A program made the translations under genes and the position numbers. This document shows, one piece after another, positions 34,835 to 46,867 of a DNA stretch of 64,000 bases; the stretch's first letter is position 1; each line of letters begins with the position of its first letter. This DNA is from Saxidomus purpurata (taxonomy: Eukaryota; Mollusca; Bivalvia; Venerida; Veneridae): positions 37,777,734-37,841,733 of the forward strand of contig JAFMSR010000018.1 in the NCBI GenBank assembly GCA_022818135.1. Direction: 5' to 3'. The notes under the pieces were generated by a model, which worked only from the letters and a program-made list of their open reading frames with translations, ran no database searches and was not told the origin of the DNA.

Positions 34835-37800
34835 TCATCCGATGTCAGTTTTCCACTTCAGGAGCATGATGTTGTTGTCTTTCAGACACAGTGCCAGGAA
34901 CAGTCCACACCGATTCCCTTCTGTGAACCCATCCAGCCAGTCATGACTTCCAAGTGTTGCAGACGATCCGCTCTGTGTTGGCCTGAAAAAAAGGGGCACA
35001 TAATAATTATACTAGATTGTATATACATGTACATGTTTATATGTTCAACTATTTGAATATTGGCTTTTGATTTCAGTGTTACAGCTATGAAGTTTTAGAA
35101 TGGAGGACACTTTTTAAAAGTGGCCCTGTCAGGGGCCCCCCTCTAAAATTCACTCTTCCCTTCTATGCCCTCTTCAAAACGAGCGGTCTTGTAACAATTT
35201 TTACAATTAAAACCAAAAACATGGAAAGTAAACATACAAACTACTTCCACAAACAATACTAAACAAGAGGGCCAAGATGGCCCTATATCGCTCACCTTGG
35301 TACAAGTCCACTTTCCTGGTGGAAGATCACTAGATAATGTATATACCAAACAGGTTTTCCTATATACGTCTTTGAAAAACGGGTCCCCCCCGGGCAAGTT
35401 CAATTTTGACCCCAGGGGCATAATTTGAGAAATAATAATGTGAGTGATCCCAATAGATCACTCTGGCCCTTTGTGCCAGGTGAGCAAAAATTTAAGTGAC
35501 CTTCTTAGCCAAAAGGAGCAGCTCCCCTCAACTTTTAAATCCTGGCTGTAGCACTGAATCTGTTTGAACTTTGTTTTGAAACAAGTTCCCTCAACTTGTG
35601 TTACTAATTCTTTAGCACCCTCCACGATCAAAAACTTAAATACCAGTTAGTTTCATTAACAGTACCCATATTTACGTTAAAAGCCAGGATGATACTCATG
35701 TAAGATGTGATCTCAACCATTGGACACGTGATGTCCAAGTGTGGCCAGTGGATAATCCAGCAAATTAAACACTGGAACCGTCCATTGTGGTTATACATGT
35801 TAATAAGCTGGAACTTACCTATACGGAGGTACTGGAATGGAGCACATTATTCTGCAGGAATGGGTGTCAACAATCACAGCTCGGCTATAACCTTCATCCA
35901 CCATAAACATAGCAAACTTCTGCCCGATGCCTAGAACAGTCTGCTTGGGAGGCAAGTCAGGCGGCAAACTCTGAGAAGACACATGCCTTGGAACACATTT
36001 ACCATCTATAGTGTCTGTTGTGTATGTAGATATAGCCTGGCATCTGTCTTTTTTATTCCATGTGCAAACACTGATACCATAGTCTTGTGTGTCAGATGGT
36101 ACGTTCATACACCAGTCTGCCGTATGTGTAACACTAACATCTACATGTTCGTTACTTGTAACCGTCCAAAAACAACAGCCCTGTCTATCAACAGACACCA
36201 GCTGTAAAGTCCTATTATGTAACATGTCCATATTATCATCATTGTGCTGTGGAGTGCAGGAGATAATTTTCACATGAGTAATCCAGTCATTATGCCAGTC
36301 TGACAGGGAATTCAACAAAACACCCGAATCCAACTGCCAGATTTTCACAGTTTTATCCGCCGAGCCTGTCACTAACAAGTTTATATCCCTGCGTGCATCT
36401 AGACTGAATACTGCAGAAATATGGCCGACATAGCGACAAATGAGCTGACCCGTGTCTATATCCCAGCATACAGCAGTGTTATCATAGGAAGCAGTATACA
36501 CATAGATGTCATCAAACTGTAGAGCGGATACACTGTGGGTGTGGATGACCTTCACACACTCGCCTGTGTGGATGTCCCAAAATCTCACAGTATGATCATC
36601 TGAGCCTATAAGAAAGAGCAAATCAGTAAAGTAGATATCAGCAATAACAATGCCAACAATGCCATACTTTTAATACATGTTTAACGAAAAGAGACCCTTT
36701 CAAACAGAATTTTGAAATCACCTACCAAATTTTCTGCATTATTAAACATGAGAGCCATGATGGCCCTACACGTATATTGCTCACCTGAGTGACAATGCAC
36801 ATCAGATACGTTTTCATGATTGAGTAAAATGTGGCTTCAATCGTGTTCACAAGCCTTTTCTTTTATTTGCCTGGGAGACCTAACCTTGTTGTTGACCCAA
36901 GGTAACCTTGATTCAAAACATCAAGACAAACATTCTGACCAATATTCATGCAAATTCAGTATCAAAATTTACTGTGGCCTCTAGGTGTTAAAAGGTCTTC
37001 CTTTGATTTGAGCAAGGTGTGCTAATAGAAACTGTTTTGTCAAAAAGTACCTTCATTTCAAAGTTCTGTCGCTAAAAATCTCAAAATAAACAGAGACACA
37101 GACAGATGATAGAGAAGCCATCCCTAAAAGGTACTCACATTTTATTTGGAATTGTTTTTATTTTTATTAAAACCCTTATAAATTGTGAACATGACTGTAT
37201 AGCTAAAAACTCTGGAAGATATTAAAGTAAACATGCCTGTTGCAACCATCTCTCTCCCATAAGTGATTGCCATGACACGACCTCTGTGACCTTCCAAGGT
37301 CATGACCTCAAATGCTGACCTAGTTTTCATCTGCTGTACCAGATATGTAGAGTGTATAAACATGCTTTTATACTTGTGTATTGACATGAATGGCTCAGCA
37401 AAGATTCGAGCTCCTACACGCTTAGCCATGTGGATCCAAACTTCTCGAAAACTGTTTATAAGATGGTTCCAGTATCTGAAATGAAGCATTTCCGTTTTGT
37501 ACGTTATATTTTCTCCCTCACAACAGTACTGCTGTGATCTGTTGTAATGATCATGACAGATTCAGGAGGCTGTTTTACTATTTAATATTTACCTCAGCAT
37601 CTGTTCTTAGTCCAAGCAGAGTTATAACACACTGTGACCAGGATTAAAAAAACATTTCCATAAATAACTGACATTTCATTATTTCAATTTATTTGATTTT
37701 CATTTTTTGTCTGCATTTCATAGGCGTATCTCATTTTATCACTGAAACTATCAAATAAGGGTCGCAATGCTCACATCCCTAAAACCATAGTTCAGTAATA

Positions 37801-40469
37801 ATGTGCCTGTAGTGGTCTGATGGCCAATTACCTTAACAGACTCAAACTTTACGTACCTCAGCTTGACATGAAGCACAAAATTCTGTACCACTTTTTCTAG
37901 ATATCAGTGTATATTTCAAGAATTTTCTACACTTGTAAATCTCTTACTTATTCACAGAAACTGTTAAGTTCTGACTTGAAATCACTGATTGAAGGTCCTT
38001 GGTTTGAGTCCTGCAACAGACCATACCTCTTTACCTGAGAAAGTTGGCAGTTTCTTAAGTAGGATAGGTTTCTTATCAGGAACAATGCAAAGCCGAGAAT
38101 TGAAATACTTCCGTATTATGACATTTTTCAAATAGACATTATTCAGTTATACTGATAACAGTTTAGACTTCAAGCACAAGTCAACAATGACTGAATCATC
38201 TCTTTATTATCAAAGTGTCACAACTAGTCAGTTTGCATAATAGTCTAAGTCAAAGCATCCTGTGTAATTATAATCTTTAATCCCCTCAACCTTGCTCTAT
38301 CATCGCTCAACCATCAGCACAACAATACCGTCTCAATGTATTATTTGCACAGGACGTGGTATTGAAGCCTTAGGCATCACTAGTCACTGAATGGGTCAGA
38401 AGTCAAATAAAGTACTGAAATATGTACTGAAATATTATATGGCCCACTATAGCCAAATAGACCTAGCTTTGCCCAGTATTATCCTGTGGCCTGGGCAATA
38501 TGCTTAAAACTTGGGTTTTTGTCAAACCTGCAGTGACGTCTGTAAAATTAATGAAGACATGGTTAAAACAGGTGTTAAACTCAAAGAAACACACAAACTT
38601 ACTTTGATACTAGGCAACAGTTCAGTAAGCTTTTTTCATCAAGCATCATTAAAATCCTGACACTAACTTCTGTCGGCAACATGCGGAGAAAATCTCGATA
38701 CACCAAGCTCGGCAGTACATCTGTCAGGTAAATTAACTCCTGAAAACCCCATTCAAATGCATCTTTTATACTGAACTAGAATATGCAAGGGAATGAAGGG
38801 ATACATGTAAGTAATGTCTGACTTATAGCATTATTATTGCCTTAAGAAGGAACTGCTGTCAGATAAGTTGTACAAAGATGCGCAAGACACATTATTCAGG
38901 AAAACTTCACTATAACATATACAGTTGGCTCTCATTAAGTTGGAAAAAAACATCATTACATGTACATGGTATATCAGTGATATTAGATAACTTTGAGATA
39001 GGCAGGACATTGACTTAACATAGTAACATGTAGGACATTGACTTAACATAGTTAGGACATTGACTCAACATAGTTACATGTAGGACATTGACTTAACAGT
39101 TAGGACATTGACATAGTTAGGACATTGACATAACATAGTCACATGTAGGACATTGACTTAACATAGTTAGGACATTGACTCAACACAGTTACATGTAGGA
39201 CATTAACTTAACATAGTTAGGACACTGACATAACATAGTCACATGTAGGACATTGACTTAACATAGTTAGGACATCAACTCAACATAGTTGCATGTACAT
39301 GTAGGACATTGACTTAACATAGTTAGGACATTGACATAACATAGTCACATGTAGGATATTGACTTAACATAGTTAGGACATTGACTGAACATAGTTACAT
39401 GTAGGACATTGACTTAACATAGTTAAGACATTGACTCAACATAGTTACATGTAGGACATTGAATTAACAGTTAGGACATTGACTTAACATAGTTCAGGAC
39501 AGTTCAAGTTTAATGCAACTCATTTAAAAGACATTCAGAACCATTTACTAGGTATCAGAACTATTTAATGCCTAGATATCATATGAAGCAAACCTTTGAG
39601 CCACATAGACTGATCAGTGTGTCTAGGGTGCGTATCCTCTGTAGATCTGTCAGTCCAAGAAACTTTACACTCACTGAATGCAGCCAGATCAAGAACTGTT
39701 TTTCTGTATCATTGTACGCACAGATAGGTGGTGCTGTCAAAGACAAAAACAATACATGTATATACGGGGGGCGGGTCGACGATGTCCAGACCGATTGAGC
39801 TTTCAAAATTTCCTTTGTAGAAGTCTTTCCTATACCAAGTGTTCCCCTAGTCAATTTTGATGCTGGGGACATTATTTGAATAAACTTGGTAGAGTTCCAT
39901 TGGACAATGCTATATTATATAAATATCTAAGCTCTATCCTCTAGGCCTTGTGGATTTGGAGAAAAATATTTTTGAAGTTATTTCTATATAAATCTATGTA
40001 AAACATATGATCCCCAAACAGAGTCAATTTTAACCATGGGGGCATGATTTGAACAAACTTGGTAGTGGTCCTCTAGACAATGCTAAATTTGTTCATACTA
40101 AATACCTTAGCTCTAGACCTTGTGGCTATTTTAGAAGATTTTTATAAGTCTACATTTGTATATGAAAACCAGTGACCCCCCTGGGTATGGTCAATTTTGA
40201 CACAAGGAGCATAAATTGAACACCATTTGTACAGGTTCACTAGACAATGCTACTCATCAAATACCTTAAGCTCTAGTCTTGTGGTTTTGGAGACACAAAT
40301 AAAATAGATTCAACACTCGACAAACTACACTATTTCATACAGTGCTATAACACAAACACATAAAATTTAACAAACCTTCCATTCCTGGCATCAGTTTTGG
40401 TGGGCCAGGGTCCGATGGTGACCGATAGTGTGATAATTTCATCTTGTGTTCATGTGACATCAGTGCCAT
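34835..40469 (-). CDS. FBXW2: F-box/WD40 repeat protein 2, six exons
   Basis: Exons are 40376-40469, 39594-39733, 38603-38739, 37237-37475, 35819-36605 and 34835-34982, giving 514 residues with continuous phase. The F-box (about residues 95-138, FLRMLPTEVSVRILMMLDEK ... CCLVSKYWNHLI) binds Skp1 in SCF ubiquitin ligases. WD40 repeats follow from about residue 183 (LEGHRGRVMAITYG, GSDDHTVRFWDIHTGE, SYDNTAVCWDIDTGQ, GHISAVFSLDARRD, GSADKTVKIWQLDSG). The order and wording match vertebrate FBXW2, including the preceding FLGLTDLQ...LISLCGS block and the C-terminal GSSATLGSHDWLDGF. The vertebrate protein is about 454 residues; this one has roughly 35 extra N-terminal residues and longer blades. Intron 4 begins with GC instead of GT. 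Introns 1, 2, 4 and 5 contain repeats. Substrates cannot be inferred. Confidence 0.95.
35265..35490. mobile_element. Short dispersed element, GGGCCAAGATGGCCCTATAT type
   Basis: It begins GAGGGCCAAGATGGCCCTAT followed by CGCTCACC and ends near TCTGGCCCTTTGTGCCAGGT with GAGCAAAAA. The start is a near-palindrome (GGGCCAAGATGGCCC). A shorter relative starts at 36749 (GAGAGCCATGATGGCCCTAC). Both lie in FBXW2 introns (5 and 4). Confidence 0.6.
36745..36830. mobile_element. Fragment of the same GGCCCTA element
   Basis: AACATGAGAGCCATGATGGC, then CCTACACG and TTGCTCACCTGAGTG, match the first part of the element at 35265. It is truncated and lies in FBXW2 intron 4. Confidence 0.5.
37975..38095 (+). 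repeat. SINE-like fragment
   Basis: GATTGAAGGTCCTTGGTTTG followed by AGTCCTGC (B-box-like) and the GAAAGTTGGCAGTTTCTTAA core resemble the repeat at 10435-10650. It is a fragment in FBXW2 intron 3. Confidence 0.4.
38995..39505. repeat. Minisatellite, AGGACATTGACTTAACATAG units
   Basis: Units of AGGACATTGACTTAACATAG+TT alternate with a longer form that adds ACATGT or CACATGT, giving about 22- and 28-bp monomers arranged partly as dimers. About 20 units lie in FBXW2 intron 2, ending about 90 bp from exon 2. Confidence 0.9.
39790..40320. repeat. Tandem repeats of about 170-180 bp
   Basis: The phrases AGTCAATTTTGA/AACC..GGGG.CAT, 'aaacttggta', 'agacaatgct' and 'cttagctcta...ccttgtgg' occur three times (starting near 39850, 40020 and 40185). 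They fill most of FBXW2 intron 1 and resemble the tandem cores at 31 and 34 kb in layout, not in sequence. Confidence 0.7.
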
Positions 40470-40479
40470 TTAGATAATT

Positions 40480-41930
40480 GAACATGCAGACTGAAAAATG
40501 AAAAACACATTATAATACTACAGTATAACTGAGTGCGCAGTCATATTTGTCAAATATTACTCTCTGGATTTGAAACACAAAACTTAAACAAAAGGACTGA
40601 AATGGTCCTATACTCCTCACCAGGGTCATAAGTTAACTAGACATCATTGTACAACCTACTAGATAAAACAATTAAGACAGAGTTTTGCTTCTTGGAATAC
40701 TGCACTACTTATAAATAGTTTTGGAGCTACATGTTTGTTCTGGACAAACATAAATTCATATGATAACTGAAGATAATTCACAACTGGGCAAGGCAGAGTT
40801 GTATTTAGTTTACACAGAAATCTAATCCTGCTAAAATCTCACTCTACATTCATAGAAGAATGAAATTTAATTAAAGATGGTGTTCTATTTAAAAGACTGC
40901 CTAAATATTAATGCGGATTTTTTTTTGCCAGTATTTTTAACAATAAAACATAGCTCAAAACCAGGGTATGAGGGGTGCAAAAATAAGTTTTAAAAAAAGA
41001 AGCTATATCTCATTTATGTTTTTTGCATTTAAATTTTTTTAGTTTTTACCGTATATAAAACAATTACGGCATATGAACAATATCAAAATTTTTATATTGA
41101 AACCAATAGGAGTTGACATAGGTACTCCTTTTCCAGTATTGCAAAAAATTTGACATTATTGGTCAATGTTTATTCTCCACTTGGCCTTTGTCACTTTCAG
41201 TAGGTATGAAAAATATGGCTGTCATAAAGGATGACAGAACTATCTCAATCAAGTGTTAACTGTTTGCAAATCCAAGATATGTGACTCCACTGATTGACTG
41301 ATTGAGTAATAAATTTCAAAATGATAACTGTCAAAGAGAGTTGATAGGCAATACGTTTACATGTAAATTTAATACATAGTTTCCACATCCACAAAATTTA
41401 CCTCCCTTGTTCTGAATTGGCAGCCATTTTGATTGGCAAAACTGATAAACATTAATAGGAGTTTTTCTCAATTATTGTAAATACTTGGCCATAAGGCGAC
41501 CTTGCCCATAAGTTGAGGGGTATATTTTGGTGTGAGAGAAATGGTATGTTAAGTTGACCCACTCATAAGTCGAAGTCGAGGTCAAGTTTCAAGAGTTCAT
41601 TAAGGTTGCTGTCTAGGGAAGCAATTCAGACTCACTGGTCACTGCCAATTAGTAAGTTAATCAAAAGTCTTTGCAGCTAGTTTCCCTATTTCTCATTCTA
41701 AATATGGTCAACTGACATAATAGGACAGATCACTGTGATGTCACTCGCCAAAAGCTTTTGAAACTCCTATTTTCACATTAAAATATCTTTAAAAATGAAT
41801 AAAGGTTTTCAATGACACTTGATTTTTCATAACAACATACTGTCGCTGTAACCACTGATAAAGACAGTGCAAGTTATGGAACCTTGATATTTTCATTTTG
41901 ATCGTTTATATCAAAATTAAAGATAATTAA
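40480..41930. other. FBXW2 upstream region, no further gene seen
   Basis: It should include the FBXW2 promoter and 5' leader. A patch near 41480-41585 has repeated 'cataagt' phrases (GCCCATAAGTTGAGG, CACTCATAAGTCGAAG) typical of an old DNA element. I could not place a transcription start. Confidence 0.45.
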
Positions 41931-41932
41931 TA

Positions 41933-42471
41933 TGGGCGAAAACTCGAAGGGCGCTTTGGCGAAGCCTGACCTAGGTAAACGTATGCACGAGTATTTAACT
42001 GAATACTAAAAGCAATTACTTAAGTGATTTGTCATATACCCATCCAACATTTTAAAGTGTCGACTCCTGGACGATACGATAACATACTTATAACGCTGCA
42101 TCGTCTACAAACTTCCGCTGGAAATGACATCATTTATCCAAAGATATTGTGACGTCATTAAATGTCAGCCATTTTTGTTTTGAAAAAAAACGCAACACAT
42201 TTCCGTTGAATGCAGGATTGTACTATGGAAATGTAAGAGATTCTAATTATACACATTGCTAAAGTTTGATGCTCTTTCTTGTGGCGCCATAAAAAGTACC
42301 ATTTCTTTCAGCAGTCAACACCTTGATTCATGATTCAATGGATATTCGATACCAACAATTTTCATAACTTGAACCGTTTTTGCGAACCCTGAAAATTTGT
42401 ACCATTTCTAAAAATAAATTCCAATATCCTGTTACGCTTTTGCCCGATAAATGTATTCCTATTTTCATATT
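41933..42471 (+). mobile_element. CGGGCGAA family element, copy A
   Basis: It starts with GGGCGAA and GCGAAGCCTGACCTAGGTAA, then ACGATACGATAACATACTTA, AATGTCAGCCATTTTTGTTT, 'aagtttgatgctctttctt' and ends GTTACGCTTTTGCCCGATAA. The order matches copies B and C. It is noncoding. Confidence 0.75.
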
Positions 42472-42479
42472 GAATTGTA

Positions 42480-43840
42480 CATTTTATTAGCTCACCAGTG
42501 ATATAAAACTTATTTAAATAGCTTTAGTTTATAGAAAGTTGCAACCATTAAAAAAAATCACCACTAACAATACAAAAATATGGACTACCAACCACTGCCC
42601 ACCCGAGTATGTATTATCAGTAGAAAATATTGTGTGTACGGCGTATTGTTTGCAAACACAATTAATCCTATAACAAGACCAATTTCAGTTATTGAATCAA
42701 TTACAGGCAATCAGATGAACATCAGTAATTAAATAATAAATTCACTTGCATACTTTGATTTGAGTAATCAATTACTGGCTAGAGTCCTACAACTGGACAC
42801 TCTTCAGACATATTTTGCAATAACTGAAAATTTTTGTACCTAGCAATCAAAATTTTACCAGTAAAAGTTAGGTTCTTCTCCGAAACAAAAAGGTAACATG
42901 TTAACTCATAAGACTAAATCAATCACATTTTTGAGACCCGGCTGTGGGGTTACCAAATTGCTATATTTTATTGACCAACTGTACCATGTTTCAGGACAGG
43001 TAGTTTAAATAGATTTATTTAATTGTGATATTAGCTTTTAAATTTTGTAAGCTGTTTCAATCATTCAACACATTAATGAAATATCATGATAAAAGGTTTA
43101 ACTTGTGATTTTATTTGCTGGGCCTCACAGAAATATTGCGCATGCACAGTCTGTCACTTTCCACTTTCCCCCCCGACAATGTAAGCATGCTTTCAGTGAC
43201 TGACAAATAAAATGGTGAGATTTCTGGTCAAATAGTTATAGTCAGGGAGGGTATTACCAGTGGTCGTATATTACCGGGGCATTCCGAAAAATGATCCAAA
43301 TGTAACTTGTGAATGACGTCACAACATAATTTGCATATTGTACATAGACACTGATACATGTTAAATAACACGGTGTGAGATTTAAAAATTTTACGTATAC
43401 GAACCCTAAATGTTCCAACCCCAACACTCGCTGTATCAATCACTGTTATTTAAAAAGTGTTTCTTTTAAATGTTTTAACACTTGTCTTGTTAAAACACAG
43501 TTTTATTACATTATTTTATATGTCAGTGATTAAAAAATTGCGGAGGACTAACCTAGTGACTTACCTGAATAGTACTGACTCAACTGTATTAGTTATATTT
43601 GATCTGAAGAACGACATGGGATAGAAATTTACCAATACACCGGTATTACCCTCCAAGACTGTTACTAAAAATAGACTAAATGGTGTTTACGTTTGCGTAT
43701 GTTTTACTTTGAAGGAATTCTTAACATGATCTGTCTTTTACATAAATTATAAATAAATGGTATAGGACAATAACAAATCAAATATATCAGGTGAATGGTC
43801 ATAATACTTTTCAGAATTTGTTTCTGAAATTTAAATACAC
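42480..43840. other. Intergenic, no gene seen
   Basis: AT-rich spacer between copies A and B of the CGGGCGAA family. Short minus-strand frames at 43228-43443 have no support. Confidence 0.45.
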
Positions 43841-43845
43841 TGGTA

Positions 43846-44373
43846 ATTCGGGCGAAGCCCGACCATAGGTTAACGTATGTACGAGTATTTAATTGAATAC
43901 TGAAAGCAATAAAATTAATGAATTCACGATTACCCATGGAAGATTTCAATTTGTCCGCACCCATGGACGATACGATAACATACTTATAACGATGCACCGT
44001 CTGTACGCAATCTCAACATCTCGGCAGAATGAAGGGTAAGGGAATTTGCCGAAGACTTCCAATTGCATCTACAGGTACTCTGTTGTTGTTGTCATTAAAT
44101 GTCTGCAATTTTTGTGTTTGAAAACGCAACACTTCAGCTTTGTACTTTGAAATGTAAAGAGATCCTATTTATACACATTCCTAAAGTTTGATGCTCTTTC
44201 TTGTGACACCATAAAAGGCTCCATTTCTTTTCGCAATCAACCCTCGATGCATGACTCTATGGATATTCGTGACCAATAAAACCGTTTTTGTGTCCCCGAA
44301 AATTTGTACCATTTCTAAAAATGAAATTCCTGTTATGCTTTCGCCCGATATAGGTATTGCCTATTTTCATATT
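43846..44373 (+). mobile_element. CGGGCGAA family element, copy B
   Basis: It begins ATTCGGGCGAAGCCCGACCA, a perfect small hairpin CGGGC-GAA-GCCCG, and ends GTTATGCTTTCGCCCGATAT followed by AGGTATTGCC. The CGGGCGAA word appears at both ends in opposite orientation. The inner ACCCATGGAAGATTTCAATT is shared with copy C. Confidence 0.8.
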
Positions 44374-45116
44374 ACAACCCACCTGGATACATTAAACTGT
44401 TGTTATTGCACTTTGTTGATGGAAATCAAGTGTCTGTTTGATCAACACCATATGATTGTAAATATTTTAGAACAAAATATTCACGCGTTTTAACAAGTGT
44501 CCGGTTTGATCGTCGACCGGGTTTGGTGGTCCCCTACCAGTACAGATCTTCAATCATTTTTTTTTGTTTCCTCAGCCATGCGTGTTTCCTGGATCTGGTT
44601 ATCAAACCGAATTTCATCCGAAGAAGTATACGCCGAGTACTACTCATATCTCGACATTCTCCAATAGCCCGAGCCCAACAATAATAAATATTGTATAAAC
44701 AAACACATGAAAAACAAACATAATATTAGGCCACAAGAAGTAAAATATAAACAAGATTTACCAAAATAGTTGAAAAACACGAGTTTTCTCTTTGTTGACT
44801 TCGTACACGGTGCATATGTGCTCATAACATTATTATAGGAAATGGAATAAACAAAGGTGTGGTACCACTGATTTCCATGCCACGATTACTTCCCCTTACG
44901 ATGCCCAGTTTGGCTTGGTCCTGCAAATCAAGTCGAGTTATTTGCACTGATTTTTCTTCAATATTTACATGTTTGAGCTAAATATTGAACAGTTATATAT
45001 CTTATCCTCACGGTGACGTTTACCGAGTTGAAGTATTGTTGGAGGAGTAGAATACAAAAAGTAGTATCCCTGTCTCTCGTATATTCTCAAGGTTTCTCAT
45101 ATTATCGTTTTTTTTA

Positions 45117-45706
45117 TAATATGAAAATAGGCAAAACCTATATCGGGCGAAAGCATAACAGTAATTTATTTTTAAAAATGTTACGAATTTTCAGGGCCCA
45201 GGGGTCGCAAAAACGTTTGAAGTTGAAAATAATGATATCGAATATCCATTGAATCATGAATCATGGTATTGACTGCTAAAAGAAATGTTACTTTTTATGG
45301 CGTAACAGGAAGGGTATCAAACTTTAGGAATGTGTACATAAATAGAATCTCTTTATATTTCCAAAGTACAAACCTGCATTAAACGGAAATGTGTTGCATT
45401 TTTTCAAAACAAAAATGGCTGACATTTAATGACGTCACATAAATGACGTCATTTGCCAATCGGAACACCTCGGCAGAATGCTTCGTTTGATGTAGGGTAA
45501 CGGAATCTACCGAGGACTTCCGATTGGTCATTTGCAGCGGAAGTTAAAAAACGGTGCATCGTTATAAGTATGTTTTCGTATCGTCCATGGGTGCGGACAA
45601 ATTGAAATCTTCCATGGGTAATCGTGAATTCATTAATTTTATTGCTTTCAGTATTCAATTAAATACTTGTACATACGTTTACCTATGGTCGGGCTTCGCC
45701 CGTATT
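45117..45706 (-). mobile_element. CGGGCGAA family element, copy C, inverted
   Basis: This is the reverse orientation of copies A and B. It begins AATATGAAAATAGGCAAAAC and CTATATCGGGCGAAAGCATA, contains two ATGACGTCA-type palindromes near 45430-45450, and ends with the hairpin CGGGC-TTC-GCCCG at about 45690-45702. Short frames shared with copy B arise because the copies are homologous, not from a gene. Confidence 0.8.
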
Positions 45707-46243
45707 AAAGCAGTCAAATTGCCAACTTTTTGTTATCATTTACAGAGATATGATACAATACTGACACAAACAAAGTTTCAAGTGATTTGACTGAAAATTA
45801 ATGAAAATATTGGCATTTTACTGAAAAAGCTGAAATTTCCTTATTTTTTTGTGATGGGGTTAGTAAAAGTGCCCATATTGCTTTATTCGGCTGTGTATCA
45901 TTATCATTTTTATGTCATTTGTAACATATTATGCCAAGCTATGCACCTTGGCATTGATAAGTTTTTGGATTCTACATTGTGGCAATTAATGCCAGAGACT
46001 CAAACATAAATCCCTGAGAATATGAGAAAATTTCTTCTCATTTCTGAGTATGATGGTGAACTCAGATACTGCAGACAGATTTACATTAGAAGAAAAATCA
46101 TGCAATTTATGACGAAACCAACTGAAAGATGAGTATTTTTTCTATCAAATAGCATGCAAATAATGTTGCTAAAATGTGTACTGTTTTATAGGTAACAAAT
46201 TTACATGCTTAGCCCCCTGAGAATATGAGAAAACAGGATATTG

Positions 46244-46332
46244 GAGGGTGAAAGAACATCAGTTCTAGAAGTCCGATCCAGTTACATCTGGGGTACCTCA
46301 AGGAGCAGTACTTGAACTCTTTACTTTTTTTT
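46244..46332 (+). pseudogene. LINE reverse-transcriptase fragment (5' part)
   Basis: One plus-strand frame reads SDPVTSGVPQGAVLELF, the conserved S-GVPQG-VL-PLLF block of non-LTR reverse transcriptase, with a stop shortly before it. The block breaks off where a CGGGCGAA fragment begins. Confidence 0.75.
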
Positions 46333-46401
46333 CTAATATGAAAATAGGCAATGCCTATATCGGGCGAAAGCATAACAGGATTTTCATTTTTAGCAATGGT
46401 T
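46333..46401 (-). mobile_element. CGGGCGAA family fragment, copy D
   Basis: AATATGAAAATAGGCAATGC, CTATATCGGGCGAAAGCATA and ACAGG..TTTCATTTTTAG match one end of copies B and C. The fragment is inserted in, or joined by deletion to, the LINE remnant. Confidence 0.75.
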
Positions 46402-46560
46402 CATCTCTTGGGGTAAACATATCAGAATATCTTTCCTGGAACAAACACATTAAGCAAAAAACATGAAAAGGTACCGACAAAAGTATATAAAATAGAGAGA
46501 TTGCAGACAGGCACTCGGGAGACACATAATGTTTAATATGCAGATGAAATGTGGTACCGG
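46402..46560 (+). pseudogene. LINE reverse-transcriptase fragment (3' part)
   Basis: The frame reads SSLGVNISEYLSWNKHIKQK, matching the 'YLGV-IS--LSWN-HI' block that lies C-terminal to the catalytic core in non-LTR reverse transcriptases. Stops follow. The catalytic FADD region, expected between the two parts, is missing. Confidence 0.75.
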
Positions 46561-46572
46561 CAATAAATGCTA

Positions 46573-46625
46573 ACGAGCCGACGTGGCGCAGTGGTAGCGA
46601 ATTCGCCTCAGGATTGAAGGGTTCC
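46573..46625 (+). repeat. Truncated tRNA-like SINE head
   Basis: GAGCCGACGTGGCGCAGTGG then TAGCGAATTCGCC is an A-box-bearing head related to the copy at 18950-19108. It is cut by the foldback element that follows. Confidence 0.6.
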
Positions 46626-46630
46626 GCAAG

Positions 46631-46867
46631 AAAGCGAAAGTAGGACAAAAAGACCACCCAGGAAAATTTAAGGAAATAAAAAACATTTATTCGTTTTTCT
46701 GCAGCAGTATTTTAAATAGGGAAATACTCCATGCCTATTGTAAAGTTTTACAAATCAGTTTCAAACTGTATTTCCCTGTTTGAAATACTGCTGCAGAAAA
46801 ACGAGTGTCTTTGTATTTTTTCAATCTAAGATTTACCTGGGTGGTCTTCTTGTCTTACTTACGCTTT
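46631..46867. mobile_element. Foldback element, near-complete hairpin
   Basis: The left end AAAGCGAAAGTAGGACAAAA continues AGACCACCCAGG. The reverse complement of the right end, AAAGCGTAAGTAAGACAAGA, continues AGACCACCCAGG. Inside, TCGTTTTTCTGCAGCAGTAT pairs with ATACTGCTGCAGAAAAACGA. Arms of about 100 bp leave only a short loop. No target duplication is obvious. Confidence 0.85.

Noticed and set aside
36089..36277. Plus-strand frames opposite FBXW2 exon 5
   Set aside because: They are antisense shadows of a conserved WD40 exon.
43704..43997. Similar small frames at 43704-43997 (minus) and 45554-45790 (plus) that look like a duplicated gene
   Set aside because: They are homologous parts of copies B and C of the CGGGCGAA element in opposite orientation; the similarity is due to the repeat.
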